Part shown: piece by piece, positions 1-7,189 of the stretch | Position numbering within the stretch: the first letter of the stretch is position 1 | How the letters are laid out: every line of letters begins with the position of its first letter | The notes under the pieces: model-generated | The model's database searches: none | What the model was told of the DNA's origin: nothing | Seen by the model: the letters and a program-made list of their open reading frames with translations, nothing else | DNA from: Bdellovibrionia bacterium | Lineage (GTDB): Bacteria > Bdellovibrionota > Bdellovibrionia > Bdellovibrionales > JAGQZY01 | Assembly (NCBI GenBank): GCA_030424715.1 | Contig: JAUHWH010000001.1 | Location: 434,001 to 498,000, forward strand | DNA length: 64,000 nucleotides | Reading direction: 5' to 3' | Translations under genes and position numbers: made by a program

Positions 1-1
1 T

Positions 2-157
2 CGCATCATCGTCACCCACGGAGAAGAAAAGCTACCACCTCGCAACTCCATTGAACAGGAGATGGCTGACGATCGCAATTTTCAGTCCCATGAGCGGCTG
101 GCTTGCCAATGCATGCCAAAGTCTGATTTGAGTTTCGTGTTACCAAAAGACAAATGA
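2..157 (+). CDS. 2Fe-2S ferredoxin-like protein, C-terminal fragment
   Basis: This is an open frame from the window edge to a TGA at 155-157, giving the last 51 residues of a protein. It contains RLACQC, which matches the segment around the last cluster-binding cysteine of adrenodoxin-type and plant-type 2Fe-2S ferredoxins (family consensus R-L-A/S-C-Q). A short acidic and basic tail follows. Such proteins carry electrons in the cytoplasm. The other three cluster cysteines lie outside the window, so the family call rests on one motif. The gene converges with nadE and their stop codons abut. Confidence 0.55.
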   Translation, partial: RIIVTHGEEKLPPRNSIEQEMADDRNFQSHERLACQCMPKSDLSFVLPKDK

Positions 158-1759
158 TTAGTAGCGGGCCTTGTGGGCAATGGGCATTCTTCTTCCCTGT
201 CCGAAGGCATGATCAGACACTTTTAGTATCGGCGGCATCTGCCAGCGTTTAAACTCAGAGACATAAAGTTTCTCGAGGACCCAACTGTCCACTTCCGTCT
301 GCGCTTTTTGTTGACGACCAACTAGGTCTTCAACCGACTTATCCAGAATATTGTAGTCCGGCAAGGAATCACTGTCTTTCTGATCAACATTGAGCTCGGC
401 ACTCGGGGGACGAGTGATGATCTCATCGGGAATCAATTCTTGCTCTTTATTGTAATGTTTTGCTAAGGCGTATACTTGTGATTTGAGTAGGTCTCCAATG
501 GGGGCCAGCCCACCGCACATGTCACCGTATAGGGTGGAATACCCCGTTGCGTATTCACTTTTGTTTCCGGTACTCAACAACAAGCTGTTATGCTCATTAG
601 CGAAGCCCATTAAGAACAAACCTCGTAAACGCGCTTGCATATTCTCGTGGAGAAGAGAAAACTCTTTATCACCAAAAGTGCTCTCATAATTTTTGACAAG
701 GGCTTGAAAGCTTTTTTCAATGGGAAGGTTGAAGAAAGAACACCCCAGGTTTGTCGCCAAAGCCTCTGCCAATGACAACGAGCGTGGACTGTTAAACTGG
801 GTCGGCATCGCTATCGATGTTAGGTTTTGGGGGCCAATAGCATCAGCAGCTAAGGCCGCTACCACGGCGGAATCGATTCCACCACTGGAACCCAAGTGAA
901 CTTTTTTAAACCCCGTCTTTCTTACAAAATCACGGATTCCCAATACAAGGGACTGATGCAGATGTTCGATATCTTCTTGTGGCGTTTTGCGAAGGCCCCC
1001 TGTCTCTTTCGGTAAATCAATGACATTGAGGTCCTCAACAAAATAGGCACTTTGCGCCACGACTTCGCCTTCGGCGGTGATCGCAAAGCTCCCGCCGTCA
1101 TAAATAAGCTCATCCTGGGCGCCGACCATATTAACATAAACGAGGGGGGCGGAAAGCTGTTTGGCTGTCTGACGAGCATGGTGCAAACGCTGACCCCGCT
1201 TTTCTCCCGTGAAGGGCGAAGCACTCATATTGACAACAATGTCGCGGGATTGGGGCGGGATATCCACAATGGGGTTGGTTTCGTGCAAGCTGTCCCAGCC
1301 CCACATATCTTCGCAGATGAGCAATTGCACTGTCTGACCGGCAATTTTAAAATGGTTGTCGGTGAGTGTCCCTGGTGAAAAGTGACGACTGTCATCAAAC
1401 ACGTCATAAACGGGCAACAACTGTTTTCCAAACTCTTGCAGTATAGACCCGTTGTGAATCAACAAAGCCGAATTAAAATACTTTTTACCGCGCCCCTTAT
1501 TGTGAGTCACAGCCCCCACCAAACAATGAATCGAATCGGGCAGTTTTTCTAGAAGCTCATCGATCGCCTGCATCTGCATTTCAATAACACCGGGCCGTTC
1601 GAGCAAGTCACAGGGGTGGTAACCAAAAATATTGAGCTCGGGGAAGACTATCAGGTCGCAACGTTTTTCTGCCGCCTCCTCTGCCATTTCCACAATTTTT
1701 TTCAAGTTCCCGGAGAAATCGCCAAGAAATGAATTCATTTGACCTAGGGCTATTCGCAT
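158..1759 (-). CDS. nadE: Glutamine-dependent NAD+ synthetase
   Basis: Makes NAD+ from deamido-NAD+, ATP and glutamine in the last step of NAD synthesis in the cytoplasm. Counting from the chosen start (533 residues), the N-terminal half is a nitrilase-type amidase with the Glu-Lys-Cys triad at E41 (FPELNIFGY), K112 (GKQLLPVYD) and C149 (LLICEDMW). The C-terminal half is the synthetase with the PP-loop SGGIDS at 292-297. The open frame runs 28 codons further upstream, but that part is basic and unlike the family and overlaps the preceding gene. The ATG at 1759 begins MRIALGQMN, the usual family start, 16 bp after the upstream stop and next to an AAGG sequence. Confidence 0.95.
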   Translation of the reverse strand: MRIALGQMNSFLGDFSGNLKKIVEMAEEAAEKRCDLIVFPELNIFGYHPCDLLERPGVIEMQMQAIDELLEKLPDSIHCLVGAVTHNKGRGKKYFNSALLIHNGSILQEFGKQLLPVYDVFDDSRHFSPGTLTDNHFKIAGQTVQLLICEDMWGWDSLHETNPIVDIPPQSRDIVVNMSASPFTGEKRGQRLHHARQTAKQLSAPLVYVNMVGAQDELIYDGGSFAITAEGEVVAQSAYFVEDLNVIDLPKETGGLRKTPQEDIEHLHQSLVLGIRDFVRKTGFKKVHLGSSGGIDSAVVAALAADAIGPQNLTSIAMPTQFNSPRSLSLAEALATNLGCSFFNLPIEKSFQALVKNYESTFGDKEFSLLHENMQARLRGLFLMGFANEHNSLLLSTGNKSEYATGYSTLYGDMCGGLAPIGDLLKSQVYALAKHYNKEQELIPDEIITRPPSAELNVDQKDSDSLPDYNILDKSVEDLVGRQQKAQTEVDSWVLEKLYVSEFKRWQMPPILKVSDHAFGQGRRMPIAHKARY

Positions 1760-1775
1760 ACCCTTGGTGTATCGC

Positions 1776-2684
1776 TTATTCCGATTTTTGCCAACTTTTT
1801 TTAATTTGCAGAGCCTGTCCACCAAGAAAGATGAATATGGCAATTATGATTCCTAGAATGAGCATCATTTTTATCAGTGCTCCAAAAGAGAAGCCCGAGA
1901 GATCGGCTTCCGAAGCCACAACTCTTTCTTCCGGAAGGTCCAACTTAAACTTCGGATTCCGCAAGTTCTTAACCTCCGAACTTTTTTTAGACTTACTGGC
2001 TTTTCCAATAACCGCACTCTCCTTTTTCTTTTTTGCGTCGTTATCCAGATAACTTTCGCCAAGATACACCACACGCTTGCGGGAGCGACGATTGCCCCTC
2101 CGCCCGCCGACACTACCCTCTGAGGCCCCCGCCTCAAAGCCACTACTGGAATTGCCCTGAGCGTCCGCTCTTTTGCGGATCGAGGACGGGCGCATCGAAG
2201 CGCTAGAACCACCCACCGATTCACCATTGGACGCCCCACCACTGCCGGTAAAACGACTGGGTCGAGCACTGCGAGTGTTTCGTCCCGAGGAATCGGAGGA
2301 AGAGTCTTCGCTGCCAGTGGTCGAGGAGTTGCGATTTGATGAGCTTCGACCGCCTCTACTTCCAGAGTCACTGGAACCATCGCTTGAGGATTGAAGAGCA
2401 TCTCCAGCATCCAGACTAAAGTTTGGCATCACGCATTCACTCTGGTTTGGACCTTGCCCTCCTAAAGACGGCAGCTCGCCGGTTTCTAACAGACAAGCAA
2501 TATAGTCACCGAAATATCCATCCAGGAATTCTTTAAAGGCATCACTAAATTGATAAAGAGTACCGAGGATAATGGAAACCGTAACAACCAGGACCAAAAT
2601 GTATTCCAAAACCGCCTGGCCGGCTTGCGACGCATTGGATTTTGAATCCTTCAATGTTTTTTTCAAAAATTCCGATAGGCCCAT
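1776..2684 (-). CDS. Prepilin-like protein with Ser/Gly-rich region and C-terminal membrane segment
   Basis: 302 residues, in three parts. The N terminus (1-45) looks like a type IVb/Flp prepilin: a basic leader, then AG/QAVLEY with the predicted cut after G22 and Glu at +5 (E27), then a hydrophobic stretch (YILVLVVTVSIILG). The middle (about 85-215) is low-complexity, rich in Ser, Gly and Arg. The end (about 265-295) is a second hydrophobic segment (MMLILGIIIAIFIFLGG) with a basic tail. Flp pilins are normally 50-70 residues, so this is an unusually long derivative. It is divergent from the TPR gene at 2718 and close to the tad genes, so a role in the same envelope machine is likely but inferred. 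Function unknown. Confidence 0.75.
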   Translation of the reverse strand: MGLSEFLKKTLKDSKSNASQAGQAVLEYILVLVVTVSIILGTLYQFSDAFKEFLDGYFGDYIACLLETGELPSLGGQGPNQSECVMPNFSLDAGDALQSSSDGSSDSGSRGGRSSSNRNSSTTGSEDSSSDSSGRNTRSARPSRFTGSGGASNGESVGGSSASMRPSSIRKRADAQGNSSSGFEAGASEGSVGGRRGNRRSRKRVVYLGESYLDNDAKKKKESAVIGKASKSKKSSEVKNLRNPKFKLDLPEERVVASEADLSGFSFGALIKMMLILGIIIAIFIFLGGQALQIKKSWQKSE

Positions 2685-2717
2685 AGGTAATAGCTTATCG
2701 GAAGGACCGACGAAAAA

Positions 2718-3818
2718 ATGAATTCAATAAAACCATTCTTTTTTTCAATCTTTATAGTGGCTTATGGGCTTCATGAGTCAGCCCATTCGCAACTGGACCG
2801 CTCCTTGAGCGCCGCAGAGGTGGCCACCCTAAAACGAAATGTGCAGAGCAATCCCGACAGTCTGAAGTCTCGGCTTTTCCTCGGGAATCACTACTTTCGG
2901 GAAAAAAAATGGAAACAAGCCATTCAATACCTGCGACCCATGATAGGAACCCTTCCAGCCGCCGAAACAATTAAGCTCGCCCAAAGTCACTTGCAACTTC
3001 GGGAGTATCGCCAGGCCGAGTCCGTTGTTGACTCATTACTGGCCAAGGCCTCTGTCGAAACCGAGGCTTATTTGGCGGCCGTTGATGTTTTTTCACAGCT
3101 GGTGCGTCGGATCGATAGTTCGACTCAGAAAGCGATTGTGCAGGAAAAACTGTTTTCAGCACTTAAGACGGCACAAAAAAATGCGCCGAAGAATGTGCAA
3201 ATCTACGATCAGTGGCTCAAAAAGCTGGAACTTCATGTGCCCCACTTCGCTTTCGAAGCCTTGCGAGTCATAGAGGACATGAAAAAGAATGAAGTCACCC
3301 TAAGTGCGGAGCACCTCAGCCTTCAATGTCGATTGAATTACCTTGCCGAATTCACCAAACAGACAAAGTTCTTTTGCCAACAGGCGATTAAAGAACAGCC
3401 CAGCAATCCGAGTAATTATATCTACCTCGGTCAAACCCATGTAAATATTGGTGAAGACAAGGTCGGAAAGAGAATGCTTGCCAGCGTCGGTCAAAAGTTT
3501 TCGCAATCAGAACCGGCCTTGCGTGCCACCGCTGACTCCTATTATCAAAGTCAGAACATCAGAGAGGCTTACTCGTACTACCTGAAGGCTAGCAAACACA
3601 AGCAGGCCTCGGCAGAAAGCCACCTTGGTTTGGCTAAAACGGCCTTTGAACTAAAGAAATTCGAAGTGGCACTCAAAGCCTTCGCCAACCACTGCCGCAT
3701 GACCAACCGCCTGCATCACGAATTTCGAAGAGCTTCGGGCCTACTAAAAGATGAACTGCGCTGGCAGGCGAAATACCGTCAAAAGATGCTCGACTGTAAA
3801 CCGGTCACAAAACGCTAG
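2718..3818 (+). CDS. Exported TPR-repeat protein
   Basis: 366 residues with a signal peptide at about 1-25 (hydrophobic core FFFSIFIVAYGL, likely cut after SAHSQ). The rest is helical with degenerate TPR motifs: about 45-80 (LFLGNHYFREKKWKQAIQYL), 80-110 (LAQSHLQLREYRQAESVV), 230-260 (YIYLGQTHVNIGE) and 295-330 (SHLGLAKTAFELKKFEVALKAF). It is probably a periplasmic scaffold. Its position between a prepilin-like gene and flp makes a TadD-like assembly role possible, but unlike TadD it shows no lipobox cysteine. No strong ribosome binding site precedes the ATG. Confidence 0.75.
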   Translation: MNSIKPFFFSIFIVAYGLHESAHSQLDRSLSAAEVATLKRNVQSNPDSLKSRLFLGNHYFREKKWKQAIQYLRPMIGTLPAAETIKLAQSHLQLREYRQAESVVDSLLAKASVETEAYLAAVDVFSQLVRRIDSSTQKAIVQEKLFSALKTAQKNAPKNVQIYDQWLKKLELHVPHFAFEALRVIEDMKKNEVTLSAEHLSLQCRLNYLAEFTKQTKFFCQQAIKEQPSNPSNYIYLGQTHVNIGEDKVGKRMLASVGQKFSQSEPALRATADSYYQSQNIREAYSYYLKASKHKQASAESHLGLAKTAFELKKFEVALKAFANHCRMTNRLHHEFRRASGLLKDELRWQAKYRQKMLDCKPVTKR

Positions 3819-4105
3819 ACGGGGCCCCGGGAATCACCCCCCTCTATAATGAGTTGAGGCTCTCCTTCAACTCGGCATCCACAGCAACCATCATCCCACT
3901 TTCCCGACCCAACATTTGTCTCAATATGAATGTCTCGTATTGAGGCGAAGTCGATACATTTTTGGGGCCCCTAAATAACTCATGATAAAATAAATTGAAT
4001 CAAAGCGGGATGGGGCGGGCTTTCTAGACTAAAGGTTCTATCATGTTCCATAGCCTTAAGACCGATGAGACAAATGAGGAATATTACCTTTTTGAAGGAG
4101 GATAT
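3819..4105 (+). promoter_or_regulatory. Intergenic region upstream of flp with two inverted repeats
   Basis: A 287 bp stretch with no convincing gene. It contains a 7 bp perfect inverted repeat at 3851-3857/3867-3873 (GAGTTGA...TCAACTC, no T-tract after it) and a second at 3920-3926/3938-3944 (CTCAATA...TATTGAG). A candidate -10 TAGACT lies at 4025-4030 without a good -35. A near-perfect ribosome binding site (AAGGAGG, 4096-4102) precedes the flp start codon. I infer that the flp promoter and perhaps an operator lie here. Confidence 0.4.
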
Positions 4106-4279
4106 ATGAAAGAGGCATTAAAGAAACTATGGCAAGATGAGTCCGCGCAAGGTGCGACTGAGTATATTTTGATGCTCGTTGTGGTTGTTTCCATTGCGAT
4201 GGTTTTTAAAGATCAACTGAAGTCGATCATTACTGGAAAAGTGGAATCGCTAGGAACTAGCATCCAGTCTTTCGAGTAA
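4106..4279 (+). CDS. flp: Flp-type pilin (type IVb prepilin)
   Basis: 57 residues, the main pilin subunit of a Tad/Flp pilus, made as a prepilin and cleaved by the peptidase encoded nearby. The leader MKEALKKLWQDESA is followed by QGATEYILMLVVVVSIAMVF. With the conserved Glu at +5 (E19) and Tyr at +6, the cut falls after A14, an Ala where most Flp pilins have Gly. The hydrophobic helix spans about 20-35 and the mature tail is short. The frame stays open 21 codons upstream, but the AAGGAGG six bases before 4106 fixes the start. First gene of the tad run. Confidence 0.9.
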   Translation: MKEALKKLWQDESAQGATEYILMLVVVVSIAMVFKDQLKSIITGKVESLGTSIQSFE

Positions 4280-4297
4280 GGTTTGAAAGATTAATCG

Positions 4298-4519
4298 ATG
4301 ACAACAGAGTTAGTCCTTTTATTAGGCTTATTTGTATTTATTCTCGGGGGAGCATTTTTGGGCGATAAAGGTCCAAGAAAGGTTTTTGAAAACGCGGCAC
4401 CACGCTTAGGTGCCCGGGTTGAGCAGAACATCACGTTTGGGCATCGTTTTCCATTCAGAGATGGCAACCCCGTCGAGTGGGCAAAACCTAATGGAGGACC
4501 TCCGCTCGGGAGTCCTTAG
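4298..4519 (+). CDS. Small single-span protein in the tad locus, unknown function
   Basis: 73 residues. Residues 5-22 (LVLLLGLFVFILGGAFLG) form one membrane segment. The remainder is polar, with many Gly, Pro and Arg, and predicted outside the cytoplasm. It has no prepilin cleavage motif and I recognise no family. It sits 18 bp after flp and its stop overlaps the next gene's GTG start by one base, so it belongs to the tad operon. A role as a pilus anchor or minor subunit is possible but only inferred. Confidence 0.65.
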   Translation: MTTELVLLLGLFVFILGGAFLGDKGPRKVFENAAPRLGARVEQNITFGHRFPFRDGNPVEWAKPNGGPPLGSP

Positions 4520-5004
4520 TGTTTGTAACGTTAACCACATTATTACCGTTGAGTTATCTCGCTATTGCTGTGGTTGATGACCTTTGCTTTAGAAAGTTTC
4601 ACAACTGGCTTTTTATAGCCCTGACTCTGGTCGGCGTAATTTATGTGTCGTTCTTTGCAGAACTGACGGCGATGCAAGCCCTGGGCGGCTTTGTTGTCGG
4701 CGGAGCACTGATGTTGCCTTTGGTTATCATGGGCGCCATCGGCGCAGGGGATATGAAGTTTATGATGTGTTTTGGGATACTGATGGGGACACTCAAAATA
4801 TTCGAGATTTTCGTCTATGCTCTATTTTGGGGAGCATTGATTGGTGTTCTGCAATCGATGCTGGCCGGAAAGCTTCCGGAACTGCTCGCGAATATGAAGA
4901 TCATGATGCATAAACTGAAACCCTCCAAAACTCAGAAAATACCCTACACTATAGCCATCATGATGGCTTGGTTCAGTCACCGATTCTTTGGGGGGCTGCT
5001 ATGA
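4519..5004 (+). CDS. tadV: Prepilin peptidase of the Tad system (A24 family)
   Basis: 161-residue inner-membrane aspartic protease that removes leader peptides from Flp and TadE-like prepilins. The two catalytic aspartates are D21 (in AVVDDLCFRKFHN, the family's Dxxxx(I/F)xN region) and D78 in the GAGD signature (75-78). About four to five hydrophobic segments are present. The length fits TadV/CpaA, which lack the methylase domain of PilD. It starts with GTG overlapping the preceding stop and ends in an ATGA overlap with the next gene, so translation is probably coupled. Confidence 0.92.
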   Translation: MFVTLTTLLPLSYLAIAVVDDLCFRKFHNWLFIALTLVGVIYVSFFAELTAMQALGGFVVGGALMLPLVIMGAIGAGDMKFMMCFGILMGTLKIFEIFVYALFWGALIGVLQSMLAGKLPELLANMKIMMHKLKPSKTQKIPYTIAIMMAWFSHRFFGGLL

Positions 5005-5249
5005 GACGCAACAACCATGGACAGATCACGGTGGAAGCCGTCCTTATTTTGGCAATATTTGTCAGCACAACAATGGCCGGCACACGCCTTCTTAAAGATA
5101 AGAAAATACTATCTTCACTGGTTGAAGCCCCGTGGCAGCATCTATCGGGGATGATTGAAAATGGCGTTTGGGGACCACCCGAAACCGGTCGCGGTCTACA
5201 CCCCAACCATATCACTCGTCATGGTTCGCCCCAGGGGGACGCGCCATGA
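5001..5249 (+). CDS. Short TadE-like prepilin
   Basis: 82 residues. MRRNNHG/QITVEAVLILAIFVSTTMAG shows a class III leader: predicted cut after Gly7 with Glu at +5, then a hydrophobic helix. The mature part is short and ends in a Pro/His/Gly-rich tail. TadE-type minor pilins are usually longer (150-200 residues), so this is a small version. The ATG at 5001 overlaps the tadV stop (ATGA), and its own stop overlaps the next start (ATGA), which strongly supports this frame and the shortened N terminus. Confidence 0.75.
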   Translation: MRRNNHGQITVEAVLILAIFVSTTMAGTRLLKDKKILSSLVEAPWQHLSGMIENGVWGPPETGRGLHPNHITRHGSPQGDAP

Positions 5250-5827
5250 TCAAAAAGACACTGAAAAATGAAAAGGGGATTCTCACCTTAGATTTTATTT
5301 TTGCGAGCATGTTGGTGTTTGGTCTCTCGGCCATAATCTTCAGCTTTGGAATGACGCTTTCTGTGGTCGAAGTCGTGCAGTACATCTCCTTTGCCTCGGC
5401 TAGGAACTACTCCTTGGCCCATTTAGATGAAGAGATGCAAAGAGAGCGCGGGACGCAAAAGTACCAAGAATTGGTGACCAATCCTGCGATTCGCCCGATT
5501 CTTGAAAATGGCTGGTTCGCAGTTGAGCCCGTGATAATTTCGGACTTCAACGGTGAATACAATCCAGACCCGTCCTACGAATCGGACAACTTTATCGGAG
5601 CCCGCATTCCTTTTAGCGCACCCATTCTCTACAAAAGAATCCCACTGATTGGGACCACCGCAAGTGACCCAGAGGGGTTCACGGCCAACATCCAATCGTT
5701 TCTCGCGCGGGAGCCCACCTTTCGCGAATGCCAAAGCTTTGTCAATCAACGGGCGAATGCCTTTCAGAGCCTTAATTATATCCTTGTCATCGATCAAGTC
5801 GCTGCCATCATGGATAACGGGTGTTGA
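5246..5827 (+). CDS. TadE-like minor prepilin
   Basis: 193 residues. The N terminus MIKKTLKNEKG/ILTLDFIFASMLVFGLSAI has a basic leader, a predicted cut after G11 with Asp (instead of Glu) at +5, and a hydrophobic helix. The exported part has two cysteines near the C terminus (FRECQSF and DNGC), as often seen in TadE/TadF-type proteins. Start chosen by the ATGA overlap at 5246-5249; the open frame begins 26 codons earlier. The next gene starts one base after its stop. Probably a minor pilin or initiation-complex component. Confidence 0.78.
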   Translation: MIKKTLKNEKGILTLDFIFASMLVFGLSAIIFSFGMTLSVVEVVQYISFASARNYSLAHLDEEMQRERGTQKYQELVTNPAIRPILENGWFAVEPVIISDFNGEYNPDPSYESDNFIGARIPFSAPILYKRIPLIGTTASDPEGFTANIQSFLAREPTFRECQSFVNQRANAFQSLNYILVIDQVAAIMDNGC

Positions 5828-5828
5828 T

Positions 5829-6317
5829 ATGAAACGATCCCCAACGAATAGGCATTTGAAAAACGAAAAGGGGCTAGCAAGCATCGAAGCCACGGTCCTC
5901 TTATTGCTATTCACCTCCATGATCTACTACACGTTTGGATTTTTTGGTGTGGTTCACACTGGTGTGGTGCACAACATCCATTCTAGAACCTATCTCTTTG
6001 AGACCTTCAGGCACCGAAGCAACTTAATGTACTTTCGATCGAATCGCGCGTCCAACCCGTTACACTACTACAACACGATGACTCGCCTGCATGGAATAAA
6101 CACCGATACCGAAGATCTACCCACTCGGCAGATCTCAACAGAACGTCCGATCGCCATGGGCCGAGAGCTACCAGAAAGTGGTAGAAAGTCGGCAACACAT
6201 AATAGAGATATCTTTAATCGAATTCCCGCATCAGGTCGAAACACCTCGGTCTCAGTCAATCCGGTTTGGATAATGACGATGTATGGAATTTGTCTTAGCA
6301 ACCAGTGTGGAGGATAA
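5829..6317 (+). CDS. TadE/TadF-like minor prepilin
   Basis: 162 residues. Leader MKRSPTNRHLKNEKG, then LASIEATVLLLLFTSMIYYTFGFF: predicted cut after G15 and Glu at +5. It shares the LKNEKG leader ending with the preceding gene, which suggests duplication. Two cysteines close the protein (ICLSNQCGG). The open frame extends 60 codons upstream, but that part overlaps the previous gene and lacks the family features. ATG at 5829 is one base after the preceding stop. Third of three successive TadE-like genes; likely a minor pilus subunit. Confidence 0.75.
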   Translation: MKRSPTNRHLKNEKGLASIEATVLLLLFTSMIYYTFGFFGVVHTGVVHNIHSRTYLFETFRHRSNLMYFRSNRASNPLHYYNTMTRLHGINTDTEDLPTRQISTERPIAMGRELPESGRKSATHNRDIFNRIPASGRNTSVSVNPVWIMTMYGICLSNQCGG

Positions 6318-6319
6318 CC

Positions 6320-7189
6320 GTGGAACAAAACGAAACACGAACCTTATGGATTTCGATTGCGTCTGCGATTTTTGCGGTGGTGCTTTTGTACGGATGGGCG
6401 CAAGACAAGCGCGCGAACATGGCTCGCAAATTTGGCCAAACTAAAACCGTTGTGATCGCCCGCGAAGACATCCGGGAGTTTGACATTCTGGATGAATCAA
6501 AAATGGAAGTGGTTGAACGACCGGCTGACTTTATTCAACCCTCCGCCGTGCAAGACCCGACTCAGGTGGTCGGCCAGATCGCTTTGGCGCCCATGCGCAA
6601 GGGGGAACAAATTCTAGACACCAAGTTGGTATTCCCTGACAAAAGCACTGGGCTTTCTATGCAAGTTTCTCCCGGCAAGCGAGCCGTGACAGTCCCTGTT
6701 AACGAAGTCCAAGGGGTGGCCAAATTAATTAAACCTGGCGATCGCGTCGATATCGTCGCTGGTGTTGATGATGGCAAGGGCGTTAATAAAATTCGAAAAC
6801 TTCGCACTATTTTGCAAGATGTCACCGTGTTGGCAACAGGTCAGAGCATTGTGGATAATCTGCCTATCAAAGTGGTTCAAGGCGATAGTGACGACTACGA
6901 GATCCGCAATATGCGTGTCGAAAACAACTACGCGACCATCACCGTCGAGGTTTCGCCCACCGACGCTCAGCAATTGTTTTATCTGACGTCGATTTCAGCG
7001 CCGGTCTTTTTCACCCTTCGTAATCCAAATGATCGAGTGAAAATTCCCCTACCGACCTCTGATATCAACAATGTTTTAAATCGCAGACGCAAACGTACGC
7101 CCTCGCAAGTCACACCGAAAAAGAAACCGGTGAAGACATTACCGAGAGCCCCCAAGCCAGCAAAAAGAGGACGCTATGAAACTCTTTAA
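6320..7189 (+). CDS. cpaB: Flp pilus assembly protein CpaB/RcpC
   Basis: 289 residues; an inner-membrane-anchored periplasmic protein that works with the secretin. One N-terminal membrane segment (LWISIASAIFAVVLLYGW) is followed by the SAF domain (about 40-105, starting TVVIAREDIREFDIL) and the RcpC/CpaB domain (about 105-235, with GKRAVTVPVNEVQGVAKLIKPGDRVDI). The tail is basic and Pro-rich. I place the start at GTG 6320, which has GGAGG six bases upstream; an in-frame GTG at 6305 would sit before that site. It overlaps the secretin gene by 14 bp. Confidence 0.88.
   Translation: MEQNETRTLWISIASAIFAVVLLYGWAQDKRANMARKFGQTKTVVIAREDIREFDILDESKMEVVERPADFIQPSAVQDPTQVVGQIALAPMRKGEQILDTKLVFPDKSTGLSMQVSPGKRAVTVPVNEVQGVAKLIKPGDRVDIVAGVDDGKGVNKIRKLRTILQDVTVLATGQSIVDNLPIKVVQGDSDDYEIRNMRVENNYATITVEVSPTDAQQLFYLTSISAPVFFTLRNPNDRVKIPLPTSDINNVLNRRRKRTPSQVTPKKKPVKTLPRAPKPAKRGRYETL

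Noticed and set aside
4043-4105. Longer flp start at 4043
   Set aside because: The extra 21 residues lie before a near-perfect AAGGAGG site and are unlike any prepilin leader.
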